Part shown: one piece after another, positions 22,790-34,706 of the stretch | Position numbering within the stretch: position 1 is the stretch's first letter | Layout of the letters: every line of letters starts with the position of its first letter | Assembly (NCBI RefSeq): GCF_019059575.1 | Contig: NW_024881694.1 | Span: 744,001 to 808,000 of the forward strand | DNA: 64,000 nucleotides | Source: Amphibalanus amphitrite | Taxonomy: Eukaryota > Arthropoda > Thecostraca > Balanomorpha > Balanidae | Direction of reading: 5' to 3' | Made by a program: the position numbers and the translations under genes | The notes under the pieces: generated by a model | What the model was told of the DNA's origin: nothing | Seen by the model: the letters and a program-made list of their open reading frames with translations, nothing else | The model's database searches: none

Positions 22790-23972
22790 GTAGGGGAGAG
22801 TGGGGTAAGATGCCCAGGGTGGGAAAGACGCCCCACCCCCTCTAGCGGGGAAACAAAGAATCGAACCTGGAAATTAATGTTCTTAGCGTAAAGCGGAAGC
22901 TTGCCTTGTTAACTGCACACAAATTTGCGAAGCTCAGTTGGGCAACGGCTGGCTGGTGATTGCATGTTTTTTATTTGCTGTTTTCAAAAAATATTTTGGC
23001 GTCAAAACATTGTAAATATCAAAGAGGGTAGAAAATTTTTGCGTCCCTTGCTATAGTCGTGATACATTTACATGCTTGTACTGTGTCCCAAAGAGTTTGT
23101 TTCAGGGTGTAGTTTTATGGCTAACAAATTGTGCTGATTTAATGTTACTTCGGTACCTTGGGGTAAGATGCCCCCTGTCCTGATGGGGAAAGACGCCCCC
23201 CTAAATCCGTAGGCTGTCCTTCAAGCAGCCCGTCAAATCATTTATTACGTACTTGTGATGAGAGACAAAAGCCGATCTGGGACTATTGAGAGTCCGGTAC
23301 GGTCGGGTGCTCCCCATGCCGGTCTCTCGGCCCACACAGCGACTTTTTGGGCGGCATCTGACTCTGAGAGCCCTCACGACGGCCTCTGTGGACCCCATTA
23401 TTGGCTCCAGGGCCCCTCACGACATCCTTTGAGGGCTCCCACGTTGGCTCCACGGGCCGCGCTGGCATCTGAGGTCCCCACGATGGGCTCGAGGGCCCTC
23501 AAGCATGATGAAGACCTATAAGGGCCCCACAGTGGTCTCCGAACGCCACCACGGAGGCTTGTTTGGCCACGCTGGACTATGATGGCCCTAACGATGACCT
23601 CTGAAGCCCCTTACGACTACTTTTGAGGGCCCTTACGATGACGTTTGGTGTCTACTGCAGGCTCGAAGGGACTACTGATTAGTTCAGGCGATTCACGTGC
23701 CCATTTATGCCACTTATAGTGCAGGGGGGCATCTTACCCAACGCCAGGGGGCGTCTTTTCCACCCTGTGGGGTAAGATGCCCCCTTTCACTTCTTCAGGA
23801 AAATGCTTAATAGCAAAAAAAAAGTTATCATATTTCAGGCACAAAAGTGTGATATTTTTGGAGAAAAATGATGTCGGCTTCCGTTGAGACTCCAAGTTTT
23901 GGCTTTCCGATCGTCATTTTCGAATAATAAATGACATAGTCAAACCCTGGGCATCTTTCCCCACTCTCCCCT
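22790..23972. mobile_element. DNA element with AGGGGAGAGTGGGG termini
   Basis: The left end AGGGGAGAGTGGGGTAAGAT and the right end, reverse-complemented as AGGGGAGAGTGGGGAAAGAT, are inverted repeats. The motif GGGGTAAGATGCCCC also recurs inside (23160-23175, 23768-23785). The middle (about 23270-23680) is a degenerate repeat of roughly 30-60-bp units built on GGGCCC, TCACGA and TTGGCTCC motifs. No target duplication is clear. A related element with termini AGGGGAAGTTGGGG lies at 32797-33691. Confidence 0.65.
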
Positions 23973-24638
23973 AATGATATGCATACTTATTTTGTCATTA
24001 CACAGTACACGAAAGCTGTAGGCAAACTGAAAATGAAAACTTATCATAAAAATGATATGGTGGGGGGTGGGGGGCAAATTAACTTGTAACACTTAAATGC
24101 ATGACCCTACGCAGAATGCTTCCCACATTATTTGATGTAGGCATTCCTGGAAGTTGTAAGCCACCAACCACAAGCAACCTGGTCCCACAGATCAGTTTTA
24201 TTTCTTGTATACCTACTTACAGTCGCAAAAGAAGCTTACTCCCATCATTCCATGATAAGACCAGCATCCAACCACATAAAGGTGCGATGATTATAGTTTT
24301 TCTTGGTCGTCATTTTTTCGTTCTTCAGCAAAATCTAGATAAGCGGAAGGCCAAATTAAATTTGCACGCAAGGTAGACGCTGGGTGTATGCATGTACCAG
24401 AAGAATACCTACCGTTTTAGGACATTTGTATTCAAGTATCTAAATGGGTTTACTTATCCATTTCAAGTTTGTGTTGCTTAGTGGTAATGATTCGCATTAC
24501 GATTACAAGCCTTATTTAAGTGTAATTGGAGCCTTTTGCATTGGAGTACTGTACCTTCAATATAAACAACAGTTTTTTTACGCAATATCACATAAAAATG
24601 CGTCCGAGATGATAAACACAAAACAAAGCTGTTACACG

Positions 24639-25221
24639 CAGTGGCGCGGGAACCGGGGAGGGGGGCTAGCGGGGGCTGAGCCCCCAACTTTTCGGCTGGG
24701 GGGCTCGTAATGTATTTGAGCCCCCCCCCCCCCAGCTGAAGGAATCGAAATCTGAAATCTACCAACATAATTTCATAGATTCATACATAGGCGCGGGAAC
24801 CGGGGGAGGGGGCAGTGGGGGAAGCTTGCCCCCACAACTCTGCGGCCGTGGGGGTGATGCCCCACAACTTTTCATGAGGCCAGGAACCGTTGGGCAGCTT
24901 GTATCCCCAAATTAGGGGTTGTGGGTTACAAAGGAAGAAAGCATATAAGTGAAAAATCCACCTCTCTCACTGGCTTGGCAACTCATTTGGCAGATTAAAG
25001 CCTTATTTCCAGGTTGCCAAAACGGTAGTTTCTTCACTCAGCTGAGACGGAATACCTCACTTTTTGCAAATATATATTTTTTTTTGAAAAGGCCAAGGGC
25101 TGAAAAATAAGTGGCCTAAAACCGGTGAGAAAACTAGATTTGGGGGTACCCTAGGTTGATCTCTATTATGGTTCAGCCCCCCTCCCCCCTCCCCAGTCTG
25201 GAAGAAGTTCCCGCACCACTG
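24639..25221. mobile_element. hAT-type non-autonomous element
   Basis: Ends CAGTGGCGCGGGAAC and GTTCCCGCACCACTG are inverted repeats with one mismatch. They are flanked by perfect 8-bp duplications GTTACACG at 24631-24638 and 25222-25229. The interior repeats the GGCGCGGGAACCGGGG start at 24790, suggesting a nested or duplicated terminus. It has no coding capacity. Confidence 0.9.
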
Positions 25222-25229
25222 GTTACACG

Positions 25230-26604
25230 TTTCAAATGCTAGCATAGCAAGGTCCAAATTATCACTTTATTTCAGGTACTTGTTCTTAATGACTCATAAC
25301 CACCACTAAATCTGGGTCTGAACGACAGTTAGTACTGACAGGGCAGGCCGTGACCGATTCTTAGAGCATCTCCTTTTGCAAAGCTTTCATCAGCTCACCT
25401 ATTGCGCCATTTCTGACTCAGCTGGCTTCATCGTCGCCCCTGTCTCGGCAATCCCGGGTTTGTTTGGCACTCGACCCCAACACAGCTGAAGGGCATCCAG
25501 ATAATTGTGACAACAAGTTCACATCGCCCTATACTCTACAATGTTTGTTTGTAGCCCACTCGAGCTTTGGTGCCTCAGGCTCTCGAGCTATTTATTCTCG
25601 CGCTGTGCATTCGCGATTCTGCGAGGGCAGGTCGAAAACAAGTGGCGTCGATTAAGCCGTAGGGTGAGCGCATAACAAACCACAGTGGGGAAGGTCGTGA
25701 TGGTAAGTAATTGGTGGGTGCGTGGCGGTTGTAAATTGTTAGCTGCACGCGTTTTCTGCAGTTGACTGGCGTGCGTGGGCAGGAGGAGGAGATTGACTAG
25801 ACGGCAGCGTTGATACGCGAGACGAGCACCCACCCCACTATTTGTGCGCAGTAAATTTAGCTTGAGATAGTTCGGCGATGAGCTAACGTCGCGGTTGGGC
25901 CTCTCCCTAGTGGGACTGCGCATTTCGCAGCAAGCGAGATGGTAGCATTCTCCGCCCTTTGAGCTTTACACTCGGCTATTGCGAAGGCACTGATGATTAG
26001 CAACTTCTGAGCGGCTGGTTAGCTCATGACGTCGAACTATCACCTGTCGAAATCTGAACGCATCTGCTCACTGCCGGCTGTTGACTGTCAACGAAATGCT
26101 GTTATGACTGCCGGCGGACCACGAACGGTGGACTGTGGACTACTAATTACGAACAGTGGACCTCTCTGTGGCCACGGCGCGTGACTGGTGAGGTAAGAGC
26201 CGGCACGGCCGGCGCGGCCTCGTTTTTGTTCGCGGCCCGCCGCCGCCGCCGCCGCCGTCGACGTCGCATCTTTGTCTGTGGATATTCAATGGCACCGTCG
26301 GCCGGTGGTCTATGAGAACGATATGCTGACGTCTCCGGCACGTCGTAATGAGGTGTGAGGTCTGCTGGCTTGCCGGTGATGTCACTGCCCGAGGCTGCCA
26401 CTGTGGCTAACCATGATTGTAGTCCCTTCAGGGGTAGGTACCAACTAGGCGAGAGATAATACGGAGAAGAAACGGGACTCTGGAATATTGGATTATGGCA
26501 TCCAGGCGTTATGCATGTCTCTAAACAAAAAAATCCGGGAGGTCGAGATAAGATCCAACAAACAGAGAGAACACCGTAAGATAACGCTTTGCAAATGGTT
26601 GAAC
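25230..26604. other. Non-coding DNA with a CCG-rich CpG segment
   Basis: No exon is supported. A (CCG)n triplet run lies at 26237-26257 inside a GC-rich segment (26100-26400). Confidence 0.4.
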
Positions 26605-27190
26605 TATCCCTAGTGAAAAAGTCCTATAGGATTCCTGTAGGATCGTCCTCCATGGATCATGAAGGATTAGTCCTGTATGATTCTTGTACGAAATTGTTAC
26701 AAGGATTCATGTAGGACTCCTTCAGGATATCCTACAGGATGTCGTGCAGGAATCCTATAGGATGTCCTACATGAATCCAATAGGATGTCCTACAGGAATC
26801 CTATAGGATGCCCTACAGGAATCCCATAAGATGTCCTACAGAAATCCTGTAGGATGTCCTACAGAAATCATGTAGGATGTCCTACAGGAATCCTGTAGGA
26901 TGTCCTACAGGAATCATGTATGATGTCCCACAAGAATCATATAGGATGTCCTACAGGAATGCTATAGGATGTCCTACATGAATCCTATAGGATGTCCTAC
27001 AGGAATCCTATATGATATCCTACATGAATCCTATAGGATGTCCTACAGGAATCCTATAGGTTGTCCTACATGCGTTCATACAGGGATGCTATAGCAAGTC
27101 CCACATGCCGTCATACAGGAATCCTACATAATGCCCTACAGGTGCTCTACATGAAACCTACATGTTGTTATACAGGGTGTCCTACAATAC
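26605..27190. repeat. Left terminal sequence plus palindromic tandem array (subterminal repeat block)
   Basis: It starts TATCCCTAGTGAAAAAGTCC and continues into an array of about 21-22-bp units, AATCC(T)ATAGGATGTCCTACAGG, each nearly self-complementary. The array runs to about 27180 with increasing decay. The opposite end with the same array and inverted terminus is at 46857-47243. Alone, this block has no right terminus. Confidence 0.8.
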
Positions 27191-27649
27191 GTATGTCTCA
27201 CGGATATCAGTCAGTAGCTGAACCAGCCATTCTGCGTGAGCACTTAGCACCCCACTTCAATGACGTAATCACAGTCAGCTATCGGCTTCAACAAAATTCG
27301 TAGACTGCCAAATGTATTCCACATAATGCCCATTTTACACTTGGAGGTCACCGTCGGACTAGTTAAGTACAGTCACCAGCACTTGCTACTAATCACCTCG
27401 TTTTTGTTCAGTAGTTTGAAGACCGATCAATTGTCAGTCGCGCAAGATACGTCAAACGATCCGTTTGGTCCTCCGATTTTCGAATATCTAGCTTGTTTTT
27501 GTATATTCGAAGCATTTTGGGATGGGGAGCCAAAAAAACTATTTTCTGCCCTAAAGTGTGCCCCAAGAAGTCGTAGAACCTAGCCCCGCCTCTGATCCAC
27601 AGACCACTAGTGCCATCTCTTGTCAGCCGAACAAGCCGCAGAAGTAAAT

Positions 27650-27848
27650 AATGTCACGTGACCTTTCCACACGCTACAATTACTACGCAGCTGTAGTGGG
27701 GGAAGCGGGGCGGAGGCGTGGAGATGGACGCGATCGGTCGGCTGGGGTCAGGTCGCCGAGGTCAGAGGTCATCCGCCGGAGGGTGTTTGAGCGGTTAGGC
27801 CGTGTGGGCTGGGGCCTGCGGAGTGGGGAGCGCCTGGACCGGCTCAGG
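27650..27848. other. GC-rich non-repetitive segment before the minisatellite
   Basis: CpG-rich DNA with an open frame on the plus strand but no recognisable domain or splice structure. It is probably shared flanking sequence of the minisatellite. Confidence 0.3.
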
Positions 27849-28335
27849 CCCGGGTGACCTACGCCCGGGTGGCCTACGCCCGGCTGACCTACGCCCGAAT
27901 TGCCTACTCCATCGAATGTCTACGCCCGGGTGACCTACGCCCGGCTGACCTACGCCCGAATCGCCTACTTCATCGAATGTCTACGCCCGGGTGACCTACG
28001 CCCGGCTGACCTACGCCCGAATCGCCTACCCCATCGAATGTCTACGCCCGGGTGACCTACGCCCGGCTAACCTACGCCCGAATCGCCTACTCCATCGAAT
28101 GTCTACGCCCGGCTGACCTACGCCCGGCTGACCTACGCCCGAATCGCCTACTCCATCGAATGTCTACGCCCGGCTGACCTACGCCCGGCTGACCTACGCC
28201 CGAATAGCCTACTCCATCGAATGTCTACGCCCGGCTGACCTACGCCCGGCTAACCTACGCCCGAATCGCCTACTCCATCGAATGTCTACGCCCGGCTGAC
28301 CTACGCCCGGCTGACCTACTCCATCGAATGTCTAC
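27849..28335 (+). repeat. Minisatellite, 61-bp period built from 15-bp subunits
   Basis: About eight units. Each consists of CTACGCCCGG(C/G)TGAC repeated twice, then CTACGCCCGAATCGC, then CTACTCCATCGAATGT. It ends at CATCGAATGTCTACTGC, exactly the boundary used by the inverted copy at 39570-40046. The repeat translates openly in several frames, but I see no sign that it is a gene. Confidence 0.95.
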
Positions 28336-28779
28336 TGCTCCCCTCCTGTCCGATTAAAGAGTGAAGATTTCGCATACCAAAGTGACCCTTCCGGGGGAAC
28401 CGGCACCCGCAAGTCAGGTAACAATGGGAAGGGTCGGAGGGACCGACCGCCGCGCCGCATGGTGACAGGTGATTCCCGGGACGTCCGAGCGTCGCCTTTC
28501 AGACGCATCGCCGCCTCCCCCCCCCCCCCCCCGCCGCGCCGTGCCGCGCCGCACAAAGCAGACGGACCCTGTCGCGGAGCGAACTACCCGACCAGGCTGT
28601 CATCATCGGCGGAGAGCCTGAACTGCTTTTTTTTTTAATCGTTGAGCTGATCAAGCTTGAGTAGCCATGCTTGCGTATTTCACGCTTCAGCCCTGCTGTG
28701 AGCCATGTTTTATGATTTCTCATTTCAGATCTTAACAATGATCTTAGGTAGGAAGAACCGTGAGAAACGCCCCTCCCCC

Positions 28780-29666
28780 TTAGCCCTCGCCGGTATAAGG
28801 GGGGGGGGGGTCGAACAGCCCCCTCTCGGTTTTCGATAATAACTCGTGTAAAAACTCGCTGATCGCGACGGAACTTTCATTACCATCGCGTTCATCAATT
28901 TTACACCTACCCTAACAATTTCATGACCCTGACGCAAATGACCTTTGACCTGTGACCTTTTTTTCGAGACCATGTTTGGCCGGAATCGCGATTTGGCGTA
29001 TATGTCGTCTCCTCTTAGCCGCGCGTTTGCACTCTTTTCGTGGTTTCAAGCGTTCAAACATGTGATATGATATTGCTCCTATGCGTTAGGGTGGGTGTCT
29101 AGTTCACTTGAAGCTCAGGACAGGTCACTGACCTTAAATAAGCTCGGTTAAATTTTACATGTTTCTAGGCTAGTTTTTTTTTTTTAGCTTAATTCGAATT
29201 TAGCAACCATATGAGCATTTACGAAGTAGTTTTGGTGCCATCGTAACATGTTACGAAGCTGTCAGAGGCGGTTGACACCTACTACGAATACCCGGCAAAA
29301 CCACTACTGGTTGACCTGAACTGACCTGACCCGACCTGGCCTAAAAGCATGAAGACATCATCTGTGATAAAAACTAACATGATATTCGTGATCAGAACCC
29401 CGAATAACCTCGTAGCAGCCACACTTTACGACCCAACTGGTCTCGATTTTTCCGACTTTTGGGCCAATGACCTGGCTTGAAAGGTCAACCAATGACCTAG
29501 GACCTTAAAATTGGGTATCATCGGCTTCCTCTTGTCACGGGAAACACGCTCGTTTTTTCGCGAAGCTCTAGCTCCATCAGGGGTGAGACGGCAAGGGGGG
29601 TCCAACGGACTTTCCCCGCCCTTATACGTTTGCGGCTGTCAAAACACCAATACTGGCGAGGGAAGT
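28780..29666. mobile_element. TTAA-type MITE, older copy
   Basis: It starts TTAGCCCTCGCCGGTATAAG and ends CCAATACTGGCGAGGG followed by AAGT, so both flanking TTAA copies have mutated. It has a G-run at 28799-28810 and the same TGACCTGACC-rich interior. Its right half (28894-29666) is homologous to the right part of the composite element at 31254-31741 plus 34400-34692, and it carries the corresponding empty site near 29373. Confidence 0.75.
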
Positions 29667-29787
29667 GTGTCACCGCTAGACTAGTTATTTGACCATATAC
29701 TATTAGGTATTTATCTATATTTATTTATTTACGATCTCAAGCCTCCACGTGGTAGGTTTTAAAGCTTACGTCATTGCACAGTATGTC

Positions 29788-29973
29788 TTAAAAGTACCGC
29801 GCAAAGTAACAGTGGATCCATCAAGCCTGACCGAGGAAGGACTGCTAGTCACCGAAACAATGGATATCCTCGTCCATTCCCCAGGTCAATTGGTTCGGTG
29901 ACTTTCAAATTATAGCAGGCCCTTCCTCGGTCAGGGTTGATGGATCCACCGTCACTTTGCGCGGTACTTTTAA
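29788..29973. mobile_element. Hairpin MITE with long inverted repeats, TTAA borders
   Basis: Arms of about 50 bases (AAAGTACCGCGCAAAGT... and its complement ...ACTTTGCGCGGTACTTT) surround a spacer of about 80 bases. TTAA is present at both edges (29788-29791, 29970-29973). The right TTAA is also the first four bases of the next element, so the two abut. It is non-coding and would form a strong stem in RNA or single-stranded DNA. Confidence 0.75.
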
Positions 29974-30230
29974 CCCTCGCCCTGGCAGGGCATTTTTCAT
30001 AACACGGCCTGGCAGGGCGGGGGGGTCGATGCGACCCCCCTCGCGATTGGCTCCTATGGCACCTAGAAACACCAAATTTGGTAGGTAGGTGGGCCCCCTA
30101 GATTTCTCACCCCTGTGCAAATTTGGCTGCTCTAGGTCAATATTTAGGGAGTTTTTGGGGGATATAAATGTAAAAATTTCGCTAAAATAGGTCAAATGTT
30201 TTTCGCTTATAACTTTTGATCATAGATAGA
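29970..30230. mobile_element. Left-end fragment of a TTAA-type MITE
   Basis: It starts TTAACCCTCGCCCTGGCAGG with the usual G-run/C-run pair at 30017-30043. A close relative of this terminus is at 37293. No right terminus is found before the next element, so the copy is truncated; the end coordinate is approximate. Confidence 0.6.
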
Positions 30231-32589
30231 GCAAAAAGAAAAGCAGACTGTACATAGGTACATTGGAGTGTTATGCATACATACATAGGTACAAACCATG
30301 GTCACAAGTTCATCGGTGCAAAACTCACAGCCTATATAACGCACTATGCCATATACTATTTTAAAGACCTTATCTTTCAACCATTCAACAAAATAATGCA
30401 TAAAGCACTGGTATGCTGCATTCCAGCGTGATTGAGCTTTTCCAAGGCATTTCAAAACGGGGTGTTTTATCCAGAATTGGAGGATCAAAAGCATGCGAAA
30501 GCATGTAGTATTACGGGTATGGTAAGACGCTATACTTTGGTTGTCACCTGATTATGAGTTTCGTTTGCATAGAAAATGCATTTAACCCTCGCCGGCCGAT
30601 GGGGGGGACGGCGGGTGCCGCCCCCCCCCCCGCCCTAGGGTTTTTTCCGCGATAGCTCCTAACACACTGGCGATAGAAAGCTGAAACTTGGCATACCTAA
30701 CCTTTGATTCAAGCCGGACCTTTTGACACCAACGGCATTTTCGAGTCAGGTCAGGTCACTGACCTATGACGTTATAAGTGAACCTCTGCACGGTCTTCAG
30801 ATGTCGCAACTTCACAACGCCCTCCCAGAGGAAACTCACAGGGAAATGAAACTTGCAGGATCAAGTATCCATAACGAGTCTCACAACTTGTATATCTCGG
30901 ATTTTTCCGAAAGGTCATATGAGGTCAGGTCATTTTCGTGACCTCACCATTAAAAGTCAATGGGGAAAAATGAAAACTGCTATTCTGGCGCCGGGAACGA
31001 TCTCCAACTATCTCAAGCACACAGAATCGTGATTTGATGTACTCCTTGCAAGGTTACATGCGTCACTTTTGCAATGTTGACCTTGCGTGACGTCATTTAC
31101 AACGTCATCAAGGTCATTTTAGTTTTTCGTCAATCACTCCCGATCAAATTGAGCTAGCGAGCCAGGAAAGCTACCAATGAACTCAGGAAGACCTGCCGAA
31201 TCGAATGATATGCGACATGACCTCTTTCGACCAACTTCGTGACCTGGGGGCGCTAATTTTACACCTATCCTTAAAATTTCATGACCCTGACCCTAATGGC
31301 CTTTGACCTGTGACCTACTACTTTCGAGACCATGTTTGGCCGGAATCGCGATTCAGCGCATGTCGGCTCGCATCAGCCGCGTGTTTGCAGTCTTTTCGTG
31401 GTTTCAAGCGTTCAAACATGGGATATGATGTTGCTCCCATGCATTAGGGTGGGTGTCAAGATCACCGGGAGGTCAGGTCAGGTCATTGACCTTTGATGAC
31501 CTCGGTTTTCTTTTTTGGAGTTTTACATGTCTCTAGGCTAGTTTTTGGATCTGAATTCGAATTTAGCAACCATTTGAACATTTACGAAGTAATTTTGGTG
31601 CATTCGTAACATGTTACGAAGCTGTCAGAGGCGGTTGCCACCTACTACGAATACCCGGCAAAACCCTTACTGGTTGACCTGACCTGACCTGACCTGACCC
31701 GACCTGGCCTAAATGCATGAAGACATTATCTATGATCATTATTAACCCTCGCCCGCACATGGGGGGGGGGGTTGCCACCCCCCCCAGGTAGTCTTTCTGC
31801 TCTGCACTCAACATTTTTAGAGCTAGAGAGCTGATTTTTGGTATAGCTGCTCGTCTATCCTTTCTTGATGTCCACTGAAAGTTTCAAGTTTCTGTGATTT
31901 TTGGTTTCGGAGATATGACCTTGTTTGTCAGGTCATGTCATGACCCAAATGGCCAATTCTCAACATCTTGCGTTTGCCATGGGCCTTGTGAGCTTTTGAC
32001 ACCTTGATTTCGGCCTTTTTTGCCAGTCTTACCTCCCACCTATCATGGAACATGTTGTTCGACGATGTACAGGGGTCAAGGTCAGGGTCAAGGTCAACCT
32101 AGGTCATCTAAGATAATTGCGTTTTAGGCAAGCTGAATTTACTTTTTGTGAAGTTTTTTGCCTGCATTTTTGGTAAAAGCTTCTCAGATCATGATTTCAT
32201 GTAATATGGACACAAAAACAATCGGTGCACACATCAGTATACACACAGACACACACAGACATACAAACACATATAACTGACCTTGACCTAACTTGACCTG
32301 AAATGACCTCAACAGCAAAAATCTGGTCGGGTAGTGTGACAAAGAGGTTCTAGCTGGCTTGGCACCAGAAAACGGCATCGTCATCGGTATATGATAAGCA
32401 GCGCACTTGATATCCAACGGTGACCCAAAACAGCAACATTTTTTAGTTTGACCTGACCTGGAAGGTCAATGACTGACCTGAGAAGGTAAAATCGGGTATC
32501 ATTGGATTTGTCTCTTCCCAAAGAATCTTTTTGGTCTTTACCGCTAAGCTCTATCTCCAACAGGAACGAAACGGCGCGGGGGGTGGCAA

Positions 32590-34328
32590 TTCAATTCAAT
32601 TCATGTATTTAGCAACTTTCCACTTTACAGTGGCTGTTTAAAAGTCACACGTCTTGTGAATAAAAAGGTGGGACATAAAACGAGATAATATAAAAGATGA
32701 CATGAAAAAAACACACACACACACACAACATCACCACCACTAGGGTCAGAGGTCAATCGGCCAACCAGACACATCCGTATCATCGCCTCACATCATAGGG
32801 GAAGTTGGGGGAACGCCGAATACTTTTTTTTTCTGACGCCCGTAGCACGCAAGGTAGACAACTTAAGCTATTCTTGTTGGCGTCATTCGAGAGGCCAGTC
32901 TTTTGCCTTTCAAACATACCAGGCGCATTTGATGAATTCGCATACCGTTAAGCGCACTAACTAAAAATATCAAAGAAGTGACTTTTTCGGCGTTGCCCCG
33001 GACTGCGGGGAAAGCCGAAAATGGGAGAAATGATCTACGGGGAATGCCGACATTGATGTTTTGCCACTTTATCTCAAACTTTATCCAGAATTTATCAAAG
33101 CTGACACGCGTTTTAAGAGCTTGAGGACGCTTGGTGCACACTGGAAGTTATAATTGTGTGATATAATAAGAAAATGCCAGGTAAATAATTCCTTATAGGT
33201 AACAGGCCGTTGTGTCGGTTGAAAGTGTAATTTGTGTGACTAAAAATTCGCGTTGCTATTCTACAGCAGTAAAGTCCACGTAGCGTGCTTTAACGTGCGT
33301 AATTGCACGTTTTCGGCATTACCCCAGCCAGCCATACTTTCATTTGCAGACCCATAACTTTTCAACGTGCCGTATAAATTTCAAATAGGCAGCACACTTA
33401 TGCAAAGACATGCTGAAGATTACTTGACCGAATTGGCCAGACAAACGGTAGCATAATGAGTAAGAAATGCAGCTTCAAAGGCGCATGTAGTACAAGGAAC
33501 GCGTACCTTGAAAACGCTTTTGGCGCCCTCACAGCCGAAGTATTCCGAATGACGACTCGTAACAAACATGCGATAATTGTAGTCACTTAAGCTTCAGAGC
33601 ATCACTGACAGGTGGCATCCATGTCTTACGGTTTTCGAAATATCTCGAATTTCGGCTTTGCCCCAACTCCGGCATTGCCCCAACTTCCCCTATCATCGTC
33701 TAGAAGAAAATCTTTAAGACGGCGCTTGAACTGATAGATATGCTGGGCATTACGTACATCGGGTGGGAGGTGGTTGTACAAATCAGCTGCTCTAAAACTA
33801 AATCGGCGGACTCCTGAGGTGCTTACAGCATGTGAGCGCCTTAGCTGGTGAGATTGTCTCGTATCATAGCCATGGTCAGCAGTAGTCAGCATCGCGGCTA
33901 TATCACCTGGCTGACCCGTGAACATGACTCTCTTCAGCAGGCAGAGAGTGTGATAGCAGACCAGTTGATCAGCCCTAAGCCAACAAAGGTCCTTTACGAC
34001 ATCAGATATGTGATCGTACTTCCTCCTTCCGCTCACAATCCGCGCACAAAAATTGATCAACTTTTGCACTCGGTGGAGCTGCGTTACACCGCAAGTGCCA
34101 TACAGTGCGATGCAATATCTGATAGAGGAGAGCACAAGTGCACTGACGATACGAACCAACGTCTCTTTGGGAAGTACATGTTTGGCATGAGACAGGGCGA
34201 TCAGTATACCTGTTGACCTCGCTACAAGCTGATCGACGTGCGGTTCGAAGGTAAGGTGTCTATCCATCACCACGCCAAGGTTCTTTACTGTGGGACTCTC
34301 AGTAATGACAGCTGAGCCGGGAGGCACA
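32590..34328 (-). mobile_element. 5'-truncated LINE (CR1/I-type) with AATTG-type tail
   Basis: Read on the minus strand, the open frame from 34328 down to about 33695 encodes the C-terminal part of a LINE RT polyprotein homologous to the one at 1-732 (VRIVSALVLSSIRYCIALYG, RRKYDHISDVVKDLCWL). After the interruption at 32797-33691 it continues into a 3' UTR and ends in AATTG repeats near 32590-32604. The flanks TGGCAA (32584-32589 and 34329-34334) are a plausible 6-bp target duplication. The upstream RT core is missing, as expected for incomplete reverse transcription. Confidence 0.85.
32797..33691. mobile_element. DNA element with AGGGGAAGTTGGGG termini inside the LINE
   Basis: Inverted ends AGGGGAAGTTGGGG and CCCCAACTTCCCCT are flanked by perfect 5-bp duplications ATCAT at 32792-32796 and 33692-33696. 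The 895-bp interior has no transposase. It is inserted at the last codons of the LINE frame. The termini resemble those at 22790-23972. Confidence 0.85.
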
Positions 34329-34706
34329 TGGCAACCACCCCCCCCCCCCCCCCATGTGCGTTCTAGGATGGGAAAATGGCATGTGCGGGCGAGGGTTAAC
34401 ATGATATTCGTGATCATCACCCCGAAAAAAGAAACCTATAGCAGCCACCTTTACGACGTTCTAACATGTCCCGCTTTTCCCGACTTTTGGCCTTTGACCT
34501 GACCTGGAAGGTTAGCCGATGACCAAGGACCTTAAAATTGGGTATCATCGGCTTTCTCTCGTCACGGGCAGCACGCTCGTTTTTTTTCTGCGGAGGTCTA
34601 GCTTGATAAGGGGCGAAACGGCAAGGGGGGCAACAGACTCCTGCCCCCTATACGTTCGTGGCTGGAAAAACACCAATACGGGCGAGGGTTAAGAGTGTGT
34701 CCTTTA

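Larger units (their letters stand above)
31742..34399. mobile_element. TTAA-type MITE nested in the composite element
   Basis: The ends TTAACCCTCGCCCGCACATG and CATGTGCGGGCGAGGGTTAA are perfect inverted repeats, with G-run (31761-31770) and C-run (34337-34353) segments inside. It interrupts a sequence that continues intact at 34400. Its own right part carries a LINE insertion at 32590-34328. Confidence 0.9.
30582..34692. mobile_element. Composite TTAA-type MITE containing nested insertions
   Basis: It begins TTAACCCTCGCCGGCC and ends CCAATACGGGCGAGGGTTAA. Sequence 30582-31253 follows the element at 21586, while 31254-31741 and 34400-34692 follow the element at 28780, so this copy is a chimera of the two subfamilies. 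It is split by another TTAA element at 31742-34399. Removing that insertion gives a MITE of about 1.46 kb. Confidence 0.85.

Noticed and set aside
25588..25923. 111-codon minus-strand frame
   Set aside because: No recognisable motif or splice context; composition looks random.
27849..28335. 61-bp array considered as a CRISPR-like array
   Set aside because: The units are contiguous with no unique spacers, consist of 15-bp subrepeats and lie in an animal genome. It is a minisatellite.
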